Origin: Azospirillum oleiclasticum
GTDB taxonomy: Bacteria; Pseudomonadota; Alphaproteobacteria; Azospirillales; Azospirillaceae
Direction: 5' to 3'
DNA: 64,000 nt
Assembly (NCBI RefSeq): GCF_013423485.1
Contig: NZ_JABFFR010000007.1
Location: forward strand, 248,001-312,000
Made by a program: the position numbers and the translations under genes. This document shows positions 62,898 through 64,000 of this stretch, piece by piece. Under the pieces are notes generated by a model, which was not told the DNA's origin, ran no database searches, and saw only the letters and a program-made list of their open reading frames with translations. How positions within the stretch are numbered: position 1 is the stretch's first letter; every line of letters starts with the position of its first letter.

Positions 62898-63356
62898 ATG
62901 ACCGACACCGCCCAGACGGCAACCGCCCCGACGGCCATCGATCCCGCGGCCACCGATCCCGCCGCCTACCGTTTCTGGACGGAGGAGCGGGTGCGCTTCG
63001 CCGATCTCGACGTGCAGGGCCACGCCAACAACAACGCCATCGGCGTCTATTTCGAGACCGGGCGCGTCGCCATCATGCAGGCGCTCGGCCGCTTCGTCAG
63101 CGACACCCCCTGGACCGTGGTGGTGGCGCGGCTGGTCGTCGATTTCCGGGCTCAGATCAACTTTCCCGCCGACATCCGGGTGGGCGTGCGCATCCTGCGC
63201 GTCGGCAACACGTCGGTGACCATGGGCCTTGCCGTGTTCGACGGCGACCGCTGCGCTGCCACCCAGGAGGCGGTGATGGTCCTGGTGGACAAAGCCACCG
63301 GCCGTCCCACCCCGGTGCCGGAGGGCTTGCGCGCCGGCCTCGCCGCCTTCGCGTGA
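62898..63356 (+). CDS. Hotdog-fold acyl-CoA thioesterase
   Basis: This 152-residue protein is of the YbgC/FadM thioesterase family. After about 25 Ala/Thr-rich residues the hotdog domain begins at RFWTEERVRFADLDVQGHANN, with the Asp of FADLD as the usual catalytic residue and HANN following the active-site helix. It ends with QEAVMVLVDKATGRPTPVP. It starts at the ATG at 62898 and its stop overlaps the GTG start of the next gene, so the two are coupled. Substrate chain length is not predictable. Confidence 0.87.
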   Translation: MTDTAQTATAPTAIDPAATDPAAYRFWTEERVRFADLDVQGHANNNAIGVYFETGRVAIMQALGRFVSDTPWTVVVARLVVDFRAQINFPADIRVGVRILRVGNTSVTMGLAVFDGDRCAATQEAVMVLVDKATGRPTPVPEGLRAGLAAFA

Positions 63357-64000
63357 GCCGGCGCACCGTGCCCGCCGCCCGCCCCGCCGGAGCGTCCATC
63401 GCCGAACTGACCATCGCCGAGGTCGGCGCCCGCGGCGATGGTGTGGGGCTGTACGATGACGCGAAGGTCTTCGTGCCCCTGACCGTGGCGGGCGACCGCG
63501 TGCGCGTACGTCTGGATGAGTCCAAGGGCGACGGCCTGCGCGGCAAGCTGCTGGAGCTTCTTCAGCCCGGTCCCGGACGCCGGCCGGACGCACCACCCTG
63601 CGGGCATTTCGGCGTCTGCGGCGGCTGTACGCTCCAACATATGGATGACGACACGTACGCCGCCTGGAAGGTCGGGACCGTCCGTACGGCCCTGGACCGG
63701 GTGGGGTTGGGCGACGTCGTCCTCGAGCCGCTGTCCCGGACACCGCCAGGCGCCCGTCGCCGCGCGCGTTTTGCTGCGCTGCGCCGGGGGCGGCGGGTGT
63801 GGCTGGGCTTCAACGAGCGGGCGAGCCACCGTCTCGTCGATCTCGCCACCTGCCCGATCCTGACGCCGCGGCTGGAGGCGCTTCTGCCACCGCTGCGCGC
63901 CGCGCTGGCCGACGCCCTGCCCGACGGCGGCGCCTGTGACGCCGTGGCCGCCGATCTGGAGGGCGGCATCGACCTGCTGCTGGTCGGGCCGAAGCGGCTG
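63353..64000 (+). CDS. TrmA/RlmD-type RNA methyltransferase, N-terminal part (cut by window edge)
   Basis: 216 codons are visible without a stop. The N-terminal TRAM domain (about 15-70, with AELTIAEVGARGDGVGL and AGDRVRVRL) is followed by an Fe-S motif (CGHFGVCGGCTLQHM) characteristic of the 5-methyluridine RNA methyltransferases of the RlmD/RumA group. The catalytic SAM domain would follow outside the window. It starts with a GTG overlapping the previous stop (GTGA). A GTG five codons later (63368) is an alternative. Confidence 0.85.
   Translation, partial: MSRRTVPAARPAGASIAELTIAEVGARGDGVGLYDDAKVFVPLTVAGDRVRVRLDESKGDGLRGKLLELLQPGPGRRPDAPPCGHFGVCGGCTLQHMDDDTYAAWKVGTVRTALDRVGLGDVVLEPLSRTPPGARRRARFAALRRGRRVWLGFNERASHRLVDLATCPILTPRLEALLPPLRAALADALPDGGACDAVAADLEGGIDLLLVGPKRL

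Noticed and set aside
1..64000. CRISPR arrays or rRNA genes.
   Set aside because: No regularly spaced direct repeats of CRISPR length and no rRNA-like sequence were seen; the repeats found are short tandem or RTX coding repeats.

Overview
The window is GC-rich throughout and almost fully packed with genes. Its content fits an alphaproteobacterium of the Azospirillum/Rhodospirillales type: an Irr-type Fur regulator, an EpmB-like lysine 2,3-aminomutase, a PatZ-like acyl-CoA synthetase/GNAT fusion, multiple ABC transporters and a FecI/FecR-controlled TonB receptor. The genus is an inference from gene content and base composition. No rRNA operon or CRISPR array was seen. One tRNA (Ser-GGA) is present.

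Layout: (1) 1-6.9 kb holds the start of an unknown protein, an RTX repeat protein, an EpmB/KamA-like radical SAM enzyme, a glycerophosphodiesterase and a nitronate-monooxygenase-family flavoprotein. (2) 7.0-10.2 kb is an iron/peroxide module: irr, a short rubrerythrin, a two-cluster Fe-S oxidoreductase and a DUF3501 protein, with Irr-box-like sequences at the first two promoters. (3) 10.3-21.6 kb is mixed: an SH3 protein, a short CDF-like transporter, a 2-hydroxyacid dehydrogenase, a large MscS channel, the PatZ-like fusion, a small two-gene cassette beside three DnaA-box-like 9-mers, a macrodomain protein, pyrophosphatase and a peptide-binding protein. (4) 21.6-27 kb is an ABC importer operon with a divergent DeoR-type regulator. 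(5) 27-33.1 kb is a siderophore uptake operon (fecI, fecR, TonB receptor, DUF3649, PepSY protein) behind a 7-1-7 Fur-box-like palindrome. (6) 33.2-34.8 kb is an ABC-F ATPase.

(7) 34.9-47.3 kb is accessory: a YhiI-RbbA-YhhJ type exporter, an RND pump pair, an SDR, a broken MATE gene and a TetR regulator. It ends in fragments of an IS3-type transposase and a tyrosine recombinase against tRNA-Ser. A 51-bp perfect inverted repeat containing two mirror-image promoters lies between the RND operon and the SDR gene, and a variant of its arm precedes tetR. I read this as an efflux island whose mobility genes have decayed.

(8) 47.4-53.3 kb has a hydrolase, a GT4 glycosyltransferase, a 214-residue protein with an LSGC...H motif resembling CNF1/BLF1-type glutamine deamidases, thrS, and infC, which appears to begin with AUA. 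(9) 53.3-57.6 kb is a tight five-gene minus-strand operon: a TusA-like protein, a DsrE-like protein, a CxxC membrane protein, a large exported protein and a TusA-MetE fusion. It looks like a sulfur-handling system I cannot match to a named pathway and is the best candidate here for something undescribed. (10) 57.9-64 kb carries two exported proteins, a ribbon-helix-helix protein, an orphan pair of ABC permeases, a small acidic protein, a hotdog thioesterase and the start of a TrmA/RlmD-type RNA methyltransferase cut by the window end.
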